Positions 56,937 through 64,000 of a DNA stretch of 64,000 bases are shown piece after piece. This DNA is from Rhodococcus sp. BP22 (GTDB taxonomy: Bacteria; Actinomycetota; Actinomycetes; Mycobacteriales; Mycobacteriaceae), in the NCBI RefSeq assembly GCF_014281965.1, contig NZ_JACFTB010000003.1:1-64000 (forward strand), read 5' to 3'. Each line of letters begins with the position of its first letter. Within the stretch, counting starts at the first letter, position 1. Made by a program: the position numbers and the translations under genes. The notes under the pieces were generated by a model that made no database searches, had not been told where the DNA came from, and worked only from the letters and a program-made list of their open reading frames with translations.

Positions 56937-57893
56937 ATGGCCCGCGCAGCATCACCGGCGATCGAACTCGAGGTGGGGGAACGCACGGTGCGCATCTCGA
57001 ACCCCGATCGGGTGTATTTTCCCGAGAGCGGAGCGACCAAACTCGACTTGGTGAACTATTACCTGAGCGTCGGAGATGGGATCGTTCGCGCGCTGCGTGA
57101 ACGCCCCTGCATGATGCACCGCTTTCCGAGTGGCCTCGCAGGGGACAAGGTCCACCAGAAGCGAGTGCCCAACGGCGCACCTCCGTGGCTCGAGACCGTA
57201 CGCGTGAAATTTCCGCGCTACAACCGGACGGCCGACGAGCTGTGCGTAACGGAATTGGCGCATGTGGCCTGGGCAGTCCAGATGTCGACGGTCGAGTTCC
57301 ATCCGTGGAACTCGCGGCGGGCGGATGTCGAGAGTCCCGACGAGTGGCGTATCGACCTCGACCCGATGCCGGACTGCCCGTTCGACCGAGTTCGACGCGT
57401 AGCAGGCGTCGTGCGCGAGGTTTTGGAAGACCTCGGAGCCGTCGGCTGGCCGAAAACCTCTGGTGGACATGGCCTTCACGTCTACGTACGGATTCAGCCG
57501 GACTGGGGTTTCAAGGATGTTCGAAGGGCCGCACTGGCTTTCGCGCGTGAAGTCGAGCGCCGGGCACCCGAGGACGTGACTACTACCTGGTGGCGTAAGG
57601 ACCGTGACCCGCAGAAGCTCTTCGTCGACTACAACCAGAATGCCCGCGACCACACGATCGCGAGCGCCTACTCGGTACGAGGAAACCCGAAAGCAACTGT
57701 CTCGACGCCAATTTCCTGGGACGAGGTGGTCGATGTCGATCCACACGCATTCACGATGTTCACCGTCCCGGCGAGGTTCGCCGAACTGGGCGACCTGCAC
57801 GAGGGCATCGACGACGCCGTGTTCTCCATCGACCCGCTCTTGGAATGGGCCGAACGCGACGAGCGGCAGGGATTGAAGGAACCGGACGAATAG
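56937..57893 (+). CDS. LigD-type primase-polymerase domain protein
   Basis: This 318-residue stand-alone LigD polymerase domain (archaeo-eukaryotic primase fold) has metal-binding aspartates in WRIDLDPMP, the SGGHGLHVYV motif and the third acidic region FVDYNQNARDHT; PDRVYFPESGATKLDLVNYY is the typical start. It resembles the stand-alone Pol domains near mycobacterial ligases and probably works in DNA end joining or gap filling. No ligase or Ku gene is next to it. Confidence 0.9.
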   Translation: MARAASPAIELEVGERTVRISNPDRVYFPESGATKLDLVNYYLSVGDGIVRALRERPCMMHRFPSGLAGDKVHQKRVPNGAPPWLETVRVKFPRYNRTADELCVTELAHVAWAVQMSTVEFHPWNSRRADVESPDEWRIDLDPMPDCPFDRVRRVAGVVREVLEDLGAVGWPKTSGGHGLHVYVRIQPDWGFKDVRRAALAFAREVERRAPEDVTTTWWRKDRDPQKLFVDYNQNARDHTIASAYSVRGNPKATVSTPISWDEVVDVDPHAFTMFTVPARFAELGDLHEGIDDAVFSIDPLLEWAERDERQGLKEPDE

Positions 57894-57898
57894 CCGAA

Positions 57899-57987
57899 CC
57901 GAGTCGACATCGTTGCTTGGAACAATTCGATGACTCGGTGAACCGAGCAGATACAGTGACAGCCGAGTCGGTGGGGAGCCGACTCGG
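57899..57987 (+). promoter_or_regulatory. Cluster of CCGAGTC/GACTCGG motifs before a lipoprotein gene
   Basis: CCGAGTC or its complement occurs at 57899-57905, 57932-57938, 57963-57969 and 57981-57987, with a shorter ACCGAG at 57942-57947. They form CTCGGT-GA-ACCGAG (57934-57947) and CCGAGTCGG-N7-CCGACTCGG (57963-57987), the latter ending just before the AGGAG ribosome-binding site. Confidence 0.55.
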
Positions 57988-58001
57988 AACCAGGAGTACC
58001 A

Positions 58002-58634
58002 ATGACCGTCGCTCGGAAATACGTCATGCTCATCGGAGTTCTATCGGCTGCGCTCCTGACAGTCGGTGCCTGCTCGGGAGGAGAGCCGGAGAGTACTGGG
58101 CCCGCGTCGTCGGTCGTCGACCAGACCTCCACCGTCGGAACAGAACCAGAGCCATCTCAGTCGATCGCCATTGTTCCGGGCATACCTCCCACGGAGGTAT
58201 CGGACCTGAAGCCGACGACCCCCACACGGCCGAGCCTGGACTCGGGAAATGTCGACCCGACGCTGTTTGCCTCCGATCCGAGTCGGTTCGGCTTCACGAC
58301 GCCGACGGGCAATATTCAGTGCAGCATCTGGGCCGGTGGTTCACCTGCAGGCCAGGTGGGCTGTCAAGCCAGAACCAGTGTCAATCCAGCGTCGGGTAGG
58401 ACATGCACCAACGCCGAGAACGACAAGTTCGCGGTGCGCGTCAACGACGGCGGCGCGCAACATATTTGTACGACCCAGGGTATCTACACGTCCAACGAGC
58501 CCCGTGTTCTCGAGTATGGTCAGGTGCTTGCCACGGTGGGTGTGGTGTGTTCGTCCGACGCAGCCACCGGAGTCACCTGCTGGGGGACCCAGGGTGGTTT
58601 CACCTTCTCGCGCGACATCAACGTAACCTTCTGA
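58002..58634 (+). CDS. Secreted lipoprotein of unknown function
   Basis: The 210-residue protein has a signal peptide with lipobox VGAC (Cys24), a long Pro/Ser/Thr-rich linker (about 30-85), and a small cysteine-rich domain (NIQCSIWAGG, VGCQART, RTCTNAEN, HICTTQG, VVCSSDAATGVTCWGTQGGF) with about six cysteines, probably disulfide-bonded. The ending TCWGTQGGFTFSR is seen in many actinobacterial secreted proteins of unknown role. AGGAG precedes the ATG. Confidence 0.8.
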   Translation: MTVARKYVMLIGVLSAALLTVGACSGGEPESTGPASSVVDQTSTVGTEPEPSQSIAIVPGIPPTEVSDLKPTTPTRPSLDSGNVDPTLFASDPSRFGFTTPTGNIQCSIWAGGSPAGQVGCQARTSVNPASGRTCTNAENDKFAVRVNDGGAQHICTTQGIYTSNEPRVLEYGQVLATVGVVCSSDAATGVTCWGTQGGFTFSRDINVTF

Positions 58635-58795
58635 CGACAGAGGGCTGGTATCAGCGACGCGAGGACTCCACTGCGCCCCGAACTGCGTCCAGGTGCACAC
58701 GTCGCTTGGCGGCGCTCGGCATCATCAGTGCGTGGGCTGTCAATGAATGGTTTTGTGCTGCAACAGGATTCGCACTCTGCAGCCGAACGAGAGGT

Positions 58796-59695
58796 ATGAC
58801 TTCTGTGTCTCACATCGCCCTGCTGACCACTGGCGGAACCATTGCCAGTAGCCGTGACGAGAACGGCATCAGCCGTCCGGGCAGTGATCCGCTCGGGTTC
58901 GCGTTGGCCGCCGACGTCGAGGTTCGTGAGGTCTTGTCCAAGGACAGTTCGGCGTTCGACTTCGCCGACATGGACGCCGTTGCCGACGCTGTCGCGAATG
59001 CGCTGACCGATCCGGACTGCGTCGGCGTCGTGGTTCTGCACGGTACGGACACCATGGAGGAGACGGCACTTCTCGTAGACCTGTTCCACGATGATCCGAG
59101 GCCGGTGGTGTTCACCGGTGCGCAGCGGACATCGGATCACAGCGAGCCCGATGGGCCCTACAACGTCACGGCAGCGATCGAAGCAGTGCGGAACCCGAGT
59201 AGCAGGGGAAGGGGAGTCCTCGTTTCCTTCGGTGGCAGAACGTTGCCTGCGCGCGGCTTGATGAAATGGCATACATCAGACCTGGACGCATTTTTCGGAT
59301 CGGCGCAGGAACGCTCCGTCTTCGACCGTCGGAAAATTTCGAACACCAGAGTCGACATCGTTGCGCTGTACCCAGGTGTGGATGCGGTCGCCATCGATGC
59401 GTACCTCGGCGCAGGAAGTCAGGGGCTCGTGCTGCAGGCACTCGGTTCGGGGAACGCGAACAGCATGGTCGTGGCGGCGGTGAAGCGTGCCACGGCCGCA
59501 GGGATCCCTGTCGTCGTTACGACGAGGGTTCCGCTCGGCTCTGTCGAACCGAGCTACGGCGGCGGAGGTGGCGGTGCGGACCTCGTCGATGCCGGCGCAG
59601 TGTTCTCACCGCTGCGAGCGGGTCAGGCGCGAATTCTGCTCGCCGTGCAGATAGCTAGTGGTCGAGACCCGGAGACTCCTCCGCGAGAACGGTGA
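58796..59695 (+). CDS. ansA: L-asparaginase
   Basis: The 299-residue asparaginase/glutaminase-fold enzyme hydrolyses asparagine to aspartate. It has both catalytic threonine motifs: LLTTGGTIAS near the N-terminus and VVLHGTDTMEETA, followed by FTGAQRTSDHSEPDGPYN. No signal peptide is visible, so it is probably cytoplasmic. ATG 58796 follows GAGAGG. Its last 41 bases overlap the convergent MOSC gene. Confidence 0.92.
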   Translation: MTSVSHIALLTTGGTIASSRDENGISRPGSDPLGFALAADVEVREVLSKDSSAFDFADMDAVADAVANALTDPDCVGVVVLHGTDTMEETALLVDLFHDDPRPVVFTGAQRTSDHSEPDGPYNVTAAIEAVRNPSSRGRGVLVSFGGRTLPARGLMKWHTSDLDAFFGSAQERSVFDRRKISNTRVDIVALYPGVDAVAIDAYLGAGSQGLVLQALGSGNANSMVVAAVKRATAAGIPVVVTTRVPLGSVEPSYGGGGGGADLVDAGAVFSPLRAGQARILLAVQIASGRDPETPPRER

Positions 59696-60461
59696 ACTCG
59701 TCCCCGACCGACAGCCGGCCGACGGTGTTCACCGAGAACTTCGCGCCGAAGACGACGCCTTTGGTGGGGCCGCGGCGGTAGGCGGCAAGAGTGCGCAGTG
59801 GTTCGGGGCCGGAGCGGATGCCGGTTGTTTGCTCGACGGTCGTGACGGCGCACCGGATGGCAATCTTGTCGAACGCGAGTTCGCAGGTGCCGACGGAGGC
59901 CAGGCGTACCAGGTCCTCCCGGTGCGCATCCGCCCAACCGGTGACGACGATGTTGGGCCGGAACCGATCGAACGGAATCGGTGCGTCGAGCCGGGCGTTG
60001 AGGCCGCGCATCGACGCATCGGACAGGATGTGGACTGCGGTACTGTCCGCGAAGCTGGGGGCAGTCGAGGTGATCCTGACCAGTCGACACTCCTCGCCGA
60101 GGATCTCACCGAGCCAGCGTGCAACGTCGTCGCCTTGGTCGATGCCCTGAAACGGTTCGTCGAACATCGTGACATCTCGTAGCTGCGAATGCCGATTCAC
60201 CTCGACGGTGATCGATCCGAAATCGTCGTGCGAGAGGGTGAGGACGTCGTCGACGATAGAGGGATGGACGACGGCGAGGACAGGGTCGCTGCGTTGACTG
60301 CGGAACGATCCGTTCGCGCCCACGATCATGAACTCGCGATCGTGTTCGAGTCCCCGGAACAACATCGACGCGGTGCGGAGAGACAGGCCCGCGCATCCCT
60401 TGACCGGGTAGCAGATTATGTCGGCGACACTGCCGTTGTCTGTCAGCGACTTTCGATCCAC
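59655..60461 (-). CDS. MOSC-domain protein
   Basis: The 268-residue protein has an N-terminal MOSC beta-barrel (DIICYPVKGCAGLSL) and a MOSC domain ending in the conserved cysteine motif IRCAVTTVEQTTG, shared with molybdenum-cofactor sulfurases and mARC enzymes. FRPNIVVTGWADAHREDL is diagnostic. It likely binds Mo cofactor or carries sulfur on that cysteine. No Mo-cofactor genes are nearby. GTG start preceded by TAGTCT at 6 bases. Confidence 0.88.
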   Translation of the reverse strand: MDRKSLTDNGSVADIICYPVKGCAGLSLRTASMLFRGLEHDREFMIVGANGSFRSQRSDPVLAVVHPSIVDDVLTLSHDDFGSITVEVNRHSQLRDVTMFDEPFQGIDQGDDVARWLGEILGEECRLVRITSTAPSFADSTAVHILSDASMRGLNARLDAPIPFDRFRPNIVVTGWADAHREDLVRLASVGTCELAFDKIAIRCAVTTVEQTTGIRSGPEPLRTLAAYRRGPTKGVVFGAKFSVNTVGRLSVGDEFTVLAEESPGLDH

Positions 60462-60467
60462 GACCGA

Positions 60468-60473
60468 AGACTA
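60468..60473 (-). promoter_or_regulatory. -10 box for a leaderless MOSC transcript
   Basis: On the minus strand TAGTCT ends 6 bases before GTG 60461, with no ribosome-binding site. Confidence 0.45.
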
Positions 60474-60537
60474 CTGCCACGGGTTCGACTGCCGGTAAAG
60501 CTGCCCCGTTGCCGATGATCGGTGGGACGATCGGGAC

Positions 60538-61494
60538 ATGAGCGAAACAGCGTCGGTTGTCGTCGGAGTCGATGTAGGCGGAACCAACATCGAAGTCGGT
60601 GCCGTCGACGAACGTCATCACGTACTTTGCCGGGCGAAAGCTGCTACTCCTGAAGGTGGACCCGAAGATGTCCTGAAGGTCATCATCGAACTCGTAGGTT
60701 CCCTCGACGCCGACCCCATCGCTGTCGGAGTCGGGATTCCAGGAGTCGTGCACGAAGGACGCGCTCTCACCGTGCCCAACCTGGTCGGTTGGACCGAAGA
60801 TGTCGACCTGATCGGGCCACTCTCTGACGAACTCGGAGTTCCGGTCACCTTGGGGAACGACGCCAACGTGGGTCTGCTGGGTGAATGGACAGCAGGAGCA
60901 GCCCGAGGCGGTCGGAACGTCCTCGGTCTCTGGATGGGAACGGGGGTCGGCGGCGGCCTCATCCTGGATGGTCGGCCCTACGTCGGAACGCGAGGAGCAG
61001 CCGGAGAAATCGGACATGTCATCGTCGCTGCCGGTGGTGCACTCTGCACGTGTGGGCGCAGGGGATGCGCCGAGGCCTATGCGGGACGACGATCGATGCG
61101 TGGCGTAGCAACGACGATGGTCGATGCAGGTAGGAAGACATCTTTGTTCACGATCCGCGACGACGAGGGCAAGACGAAGTTGACATCCAAAGTCTGGGCC
61201 CGCGCCCTCGAAGAAGAAGACACACTTGCAACGACACTGTTCGACACGGCGATCGAGACCCTGGGTGTTGCGGTCGGCTCCACCATCAACCTGCTCGATC
61301 TGGATCGGGTCGTCGTAGGTGGTGGGCTGGCCGAAAAGCTCGGGCAGGATCTCGCCGACAAGCTGTACAAGGCGACCAGACCATGGATGCTGCAACCGAG
61401 CCCCGACCTACAGTTCGTCGTGTCCGAGTTGGAAGATGATGCGGGGGTCGTAGGCGCCGCAGTACTCGCCCGAGCAGCCGTGGTCACCGGCTGA
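60538..61494 (+). CDS. ROK-family glucokinase
   Basis: The 318-residue ROK sugar kinase has the phosphate motif VGVDVGGTNIEVGAVD, catalytic Asp108 in LGNDANVGLLGEW, and the zinc site with His160 (GEIGH) plus Cys170, Cys172 and Cys177 in CTCGRRGC. Actinobacterial members mostly phosphorylate glucose using ATP or polyphosphate. It is near zwf, fitting entry of glucose into the pentose phosphate route. The promoter and ribosome-binding site are not obvious. Confidence 0.9.
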   Translation: MSETASVVVGVDVGGTNIEVGAVDERHHVLCRAKAATPEGGPEDVLKVIIELVGSLDADPIAVGVGIPGVVHEGRALTVPNLVGWTEDVDLIGPLSDELGVPVTLGNDANVGLLGEWTAGAARGGRNVLGLWMGTGVGGGLILDGRPYVGTRGAAGEIGHVIVAAGGALCTCGRRGCAEAYAGRRSMRGVATTMVDAGRKTSLFTIRDDEGKTKLTSKVWARALEEEDTLATTLFDTAIETLGVAVGSTINLLDLDRVVVGGGLAEKLGQDLADKLYKATRPWMLQPSPDLQFVVSELEDDAGVVGAAVLARAAVVTG

Positions 61495-61563
61495 TCGAAA
61501 CTCGAGTCGACCTTTGCTTCACCGCCGAAGAATGCGGCTCCGAGCATGCGGGGTGTGACGGGT

Positions 61564-61569
61564 TAGTTT
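61564..61569 (+). promoter_or_regulatory. -10 box for a leaderless pncA transcript
   Basis: TAGTTT ends 6 bases before ATG 61576, with no ribosome-binding site. Confidence 0.5.
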
Positions 61570-61575
61570 GGACGC

Positions 61576-62148
61576 ATGACTCGTGCTTTGTTGGTAGTGG
61601 ATGTACAGAACGATTTCACCGAGGGCGGCGCCCTGGGCATCGACGGTGGCGGTGAAGTAGCGCGCAAGGTCAGTGAGTTGTTGGCGAAGAAGGGCGACGA
61701 GTACGACGTCATCGTTGCCTCGCGTGACTGGCACGATGCTGTCGGCGACAACGGTGGCCACTTCGCGACCGATGAGGCGCCCAACTTCGTCGACACGTGG
61801 CCCATGCACTGCGTCGCGGACACGGTCGGGTCGGAGTACCACGGTGAGTTCGTCACCGGATCGGTGGACGTGCACGTCTACAAGGGCCAGGGGAAGCCGT
61901 CGTACTCGGCGTTCGAAGGCATCACCGACGAGGGCGTCACTCTGGCGGAGGTGCTGCGAGTCAACGAGGTGACCGATCTCGACGTCGTCGGACTGGCTAC
62001 CGACTACTGCGTGCGAGCTTCGGCTCTCGACGCGATCGCTCTCGGGCTGAAGGTACGTATTCTCACCGATCTGATCGCCGGCGTTGCTCCCGAGTCTTCG
62101 GAGAAGGCGCTGACCGAGCTCGTCGCCGCGGGTGCAGTGCTGGTCTGA
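61576..62148 (+). CDS. pncA: Nicotinamidase/pyrazinamidase
   Basis: This cysteine hydrolase converts nicotinamide to nicotinate for NAD salvage. Catalytic residues are Asp9 (VVDVQNDF), Lys103 (YKGQGK) and Cys145 (TDYCVRAS), with metal ligands Asp51, His53 and His62 (SRDWH...GHF). 190 residues, close to the M. tuberculosis enzyme that activates pyrazinamide. PSYSAFEG matches nicotinamidases rather than other isochorismatase-fold proteins. Confidence 0.93.
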   Translation: MTRALLVVDVQNDFTEGGALGIDGGGEVARKVSELLAKKGDEYDVIVASRDWHDAVGDNGGHFATDEAPNFVDTWPMHCVADTVGSEYHGEFVTGSVDVHVYKGQGKPSYSAFEGITDEGVTLAEVLRVNEVTDLDVVGLATDYCVRASALDAIALGLKVRILTDLIAGVAPESSEKALTELVAAGAVLV

Positions 62149-62152
62149 CGAG

Positions 62153-62755
62153 TCAGTCGTCGATGGTGGTGGTTATGTAGGTGACGCTCGGGGCCTGGGG
62201 TGTGGAACCGAATCCGAATCGGACCGGTGGCGTGACGCGGGTCAGTGAGCCGAGGGTCTTTCCGTCCCACGACGCCTCGACTGCGGTGACGCGGTATTGG
62301 GTGTGAGCTCCGTAGTACTCGCGACGCCCACCGCCGGCACTGCCGCGGGTCCGTACGCCGCGGAGCGCCACTCGGGCGATGGGGTCGGTCAGTGTGCAGA
62401 ACCACGGGGCGGTCGAGATGGCTGTGGGGACGAGCTTCAGCAGCACGCCGAGCGGTGTGATTCGGCCGGTGTGGATTTGCAGGTCCAATCGACCTGCCTG
62501 CACTTTCCTCGATCCGTCCGGTAGGCGCTCGAAGGTCACCGACGTGAGAACTGTCTCGTCGAATGTGTATGTCGCCGAAACGAATTCACGTACTGCGTCA
62601 TCAGGGGCCAAGAGTAGGCGGTGGCCGTTCTCGAACTCGACCATGACGTCGGTGAAGGTACCGAGCGGAGACCGCGTCCAGTTGCCGACGACGATGCGTG
62701 TGCCCGAGGATGTGCCCATCCCGTAGATCTCGCCGTGGAATCTCGATCGTGTCAC
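62153..62755 (-). CDS. Conserved protein of unknown function, beta-rich
   Basis: The 200-residue protein contains alternating hydrophobic strands (RIVVGNWTRSPLGTFTDVMVEFENGHRLLLAP, then TVLTSVTFERL) and a C-terminal VTYITTTIDD. No signal peptide, TM segment or catalytic motif was recognised. A lipocalin-like or other beta-barrel fold is possible. GTG 62755 is supported by TAAAGT 7 bases upstream; GTG 62773 is an alternative. It is divergent from zwf. Confidence 0.65.
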   Translation of the reverse strand: MTRSRFHGEIYGMGTSSGTRIVVGNWTRSPLGTFTDVMVEFENGHRLLLAPDDAVREFVSATYTFDETVLTSVTFERLPDGSRKVQAGRLDLQIHTGRITPLGVLLKLVPTAISTAPWFCTLTDPIARVALRGVRTRGSAGGGRREYYGAHTQYRVTAVEASWDGKTLGSLTRVTPPVRFGFGSTPQAPSVTYITTTIDD

Positions 62756-62762
62756 CAGATCG

Positions 62763-62768
62763 ACTTTA
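62763..62768 (-). promoter_or_regulatory. -10 box for a leaderless transcript of the unknown gene
   Basis: On the minus strand TAAAGT ends 7 bases before GTG 62755 and decides between two in-frame starts. Confidence 0.4.
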
Positions 62769-62793
62769 ACCACACCGCACGATCGGTGCGGGC

Positions 62794-64000
62794 ATGATGG
62801 AACCCATGGCGTCTCTGCAACCAACGATATTCGTCCTGTTCGGTGCGACCGGTGACCTCGCGAAGCGCATGGTCCTGCCCTCGTTCTATCAACTCCATGT
62901 CGAGGGACTGCTGCCGGAGAAGTGGCTGCTCATCGGCAACGGTCGTCACGACACCTCCGACGACGAGTTCCGCGACCACGTCCACGGTGCGTTGAAGGAT
63001 TACGGCTCCGAACTCGGCAACAAGGACTGGGACGAGTTCGCGAAACGGATCCGATTCGCAGGTAACGGATTCACCGTCGAAGACCCGGGTGCGCTACCGG
63101 AGGTGGTGGCGTCGGCCAAAGACGAGGTGGGCGAGGACGCGCAGTTGGTGCACTACATCGCACTGCCGCCGAACACGTTTCAGGACTACACCAAGGCCCT
63201 CGGTGCGCACGATCTCGCCGCCGGTGCACGGGTGGTGTACGAGAAGCCGTTCGGCACGTCGCAGCAGGCTTTCGAGGAGCTCGACAAGGTCGTGCACGAG
63301 GTTCTCGACGAGAAGCAGGTCTACCGAATCGACCATTTCCTCGGCAAGGAGGCGACCCAGAACCTGCATGTCCTGCGGTTCGCGAACGGAATGATCGACG
63401 GCATCTGGAACGCCGAACACGTGGCTCAGGTGCAGATCGATGTCCCCGAGACTCTGAACATCGACGATCGAGCCGAGTTCTACGACAGCACCGGGGCCGT
63501 GCTCGACATGTTGGTGACTCACCTCTTTCAGGTCGCTGCCGAGATCGCGATGGAGCCTCCTGCGTCGTTGGCCGCCGACGATCTGCAATCCGCCCGAGAA
63601 ACGGTCATCGGCTGCTTCCGGCCGATCGACACGGCCGAGGTCGTACTCGGTCAGTACGACGGATATCGCGACGTCGAGGGTGTCGCGGACGACTCGACCG
63701 TGGATACGTTCGTCGCCGCCAAGCTGTGGGTCGACACCGATCGCTGGCGCGGCGTGCCGTTCTTGCTTCGAACCGGAAAGATGTTGGGGGTCAGTGCTCA
63801 GCGCGTGTCGCTGGTGTTCCGGAAGCCGGAGAACAGCCCGCTGACCGATCTCCCGGACGACGGGGCGGTGCTGTCCTTCGACTTGTCCGGCAGCGGTTCG
63901 ATCGATATGGCGATGACGGTGAAGGAGCCGGGACCGGAATTCGATCTGTCCGTCGGGCATCTGTCTCTGCCGTTGCCGTCCGTTCCCAACGCCGACCCAC
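62794..64000 (+). CDS. zwf: Glucose-6-phosphate 1-dehydrogenase (C-terminus beyond window)
   Basis: The first 402 codons are inside the window. The N-terminal FVLFGATGDLAKRMVLPSFYQL is the NADP-binding Rossmann motif (GATGDLAKR). VVYEKPFG and RIDHFLGKEATQN hold the catalytic lysine/histidine region, and FLLRTGKMLG follows. It oxidises glucose-6-phosphate with NADP+ (distinct from the F420-dependent Fgd also present). ATG 62794, 62797 and 62806 are all in frame; the last is closest to the family start. Confidence 0.93.
   Translation, partial: MMEPMASLQPTIFVLFGATGDLAKRMVLPSFYQLHVEGLLPEKWLLIGNGRHDTSDDEFRDHVHGALKDYGSELGNKDWDEFAKRIRFAGNGFTVEDPGALPEVVASAKDEVGEDAQLVHYIALPPNTFQDYTKALGAHDLAAGARVVYEKPFGTSQQAFEELDKVVHEVLDEKQVYRIDHFLGKEATQNLHVLRFANGMIDGIWNAEHVAQVQIDVPETLNIDDRAEFYDSTGAVLDMLVTHLFQVAAEIAMEPPASLAADDLQSARETVIGCFRPIDTAEVVLGQYDGYRDVEGVADDSTVDTFVAAKLWVDTDRWRGVPFLLRTGKMLGVSAQRVSLVFRKPENSPLTDLPDDGAVLSFDLSGSGSIDMAMTVKEPGPEFDLSVGHLSLPLPSVPNADP

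Overview
The window is high-GC actinobacterial DNA of the Mycobacteriales type, most likely a Rhodococcus or close Nocardiaceae relative. Pointers are the F420-dependent glucose-6-phosphate dehydrogenase with a Ddn-like neighbour, the PknG/GlnH/GlnX kinase cassette, a WhiB protein, a GroEL2-type chaperonin ending in a Gly-Met tail, many GTG/TTG starts and many apparently leaderless genes. From memory of the M. tuberculosis map, the order rhodanese-metZ, fgd-pta-ackA-pknG-glnH-glnX-mutT3-thiE-thiO-thiS-thiG-lpqL, thiD, xthA-GNAT-def-DUF3263-LytR_C-sodC-ligase, cdc48-pssA-psd and groEL2 follows roughly Rv0390 to Rv0440, with lineage-specific insertions. No rRNA, tRNA, CRISPR array, insertion sequence or phage gene was seen.

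Layout. 1-9.5 kb: edge of a ferredoxin-NADP reductase, a TauD-type dioxygenase, the rhodanese-metZ pair, isochorismate synthase with a HAD phosphatase, a WhiB regulator, an MFS exporter, an SMR pair, a monoglyceride-lipase-like hydrolase and dodecin. 9.6-21.3 kb: a GNAT, DUF202, fgd with a convergent deazaflavin-dependent reductase, pta-ackA, the coupled glnX-glnH-pknG operon and a Nudix protein fused to a PIN/NYN-like domain. 21.3-31.5 kb: thiamine genes (thiE; thiO-thiS-thiG behind a TPP riboswitch; thiD), interrupted by an ABC transporter, lpqL and a GC-rich P1B-type metal ATPase, then two small paralogous acetyltransferases. 31.5-38.4 kb: xthA, GNAT, def, DUF3263, LytR_C, sodC, a carboxylate-amine ligase and a PAP2-type membrane protein. 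38.4-44.7 kb: a six-gene Mrp/Mnh cation antiporter operon with fused A and B subunits. 44.9-47 kb: an ArsR/SRPBCC pair, a Nudix protein and a PEP-mutase-like lyase. 47-50.8 kb: a CDC48-like double AAA ATPase with phosphatidylserine synthase and decarboxylase. 50.9-54.8 kb: an accessory strip of small envelope/stress-type genes, including a membrane-protein/XRE regulator pair with twin operators. 55-57 kb: groEL2 under two CIRCE operators. 57-64 kb: a LigD-type polymerase, a lipoprotein, asparaginase, MOSC protein, ROK glucokinase, nicotinamidase, an unknown protein and the start of zwf.

Functional links. Fgd makes F420H2 that the adjacent Ddn-like enzyme could use. GlnX, GlnH and PknG form a known amino-acid-sensing route in mycobacteria and are translationally coupled here. 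pssA and psd are consecutive steps to phosphatidylethanolamine. ThiE, ThiO, ThiS, ThiG and ThiD cover most of thiamine assembly; thiC is not in the window. ROK kinase and Zwf feed glucose into the pentose phosphate route.

Regulatory signals stand out more than novel genes: two ATGTC-N10-GACAT operators on the XRE promoter, two CIRCE elements, a TPP riboswitch, a 10-bp inverted repeat beside the whiB start, nested palindromes between fgd and the Ddn-like gene, a cluster of CCGAGTC motifs before a lipoprotein gene, a 19-bp tandem repeat at the thiE stop codon, and about a dozen TANNNT boxes 6-7 bases before start codons that lack a ribosome-binding site.
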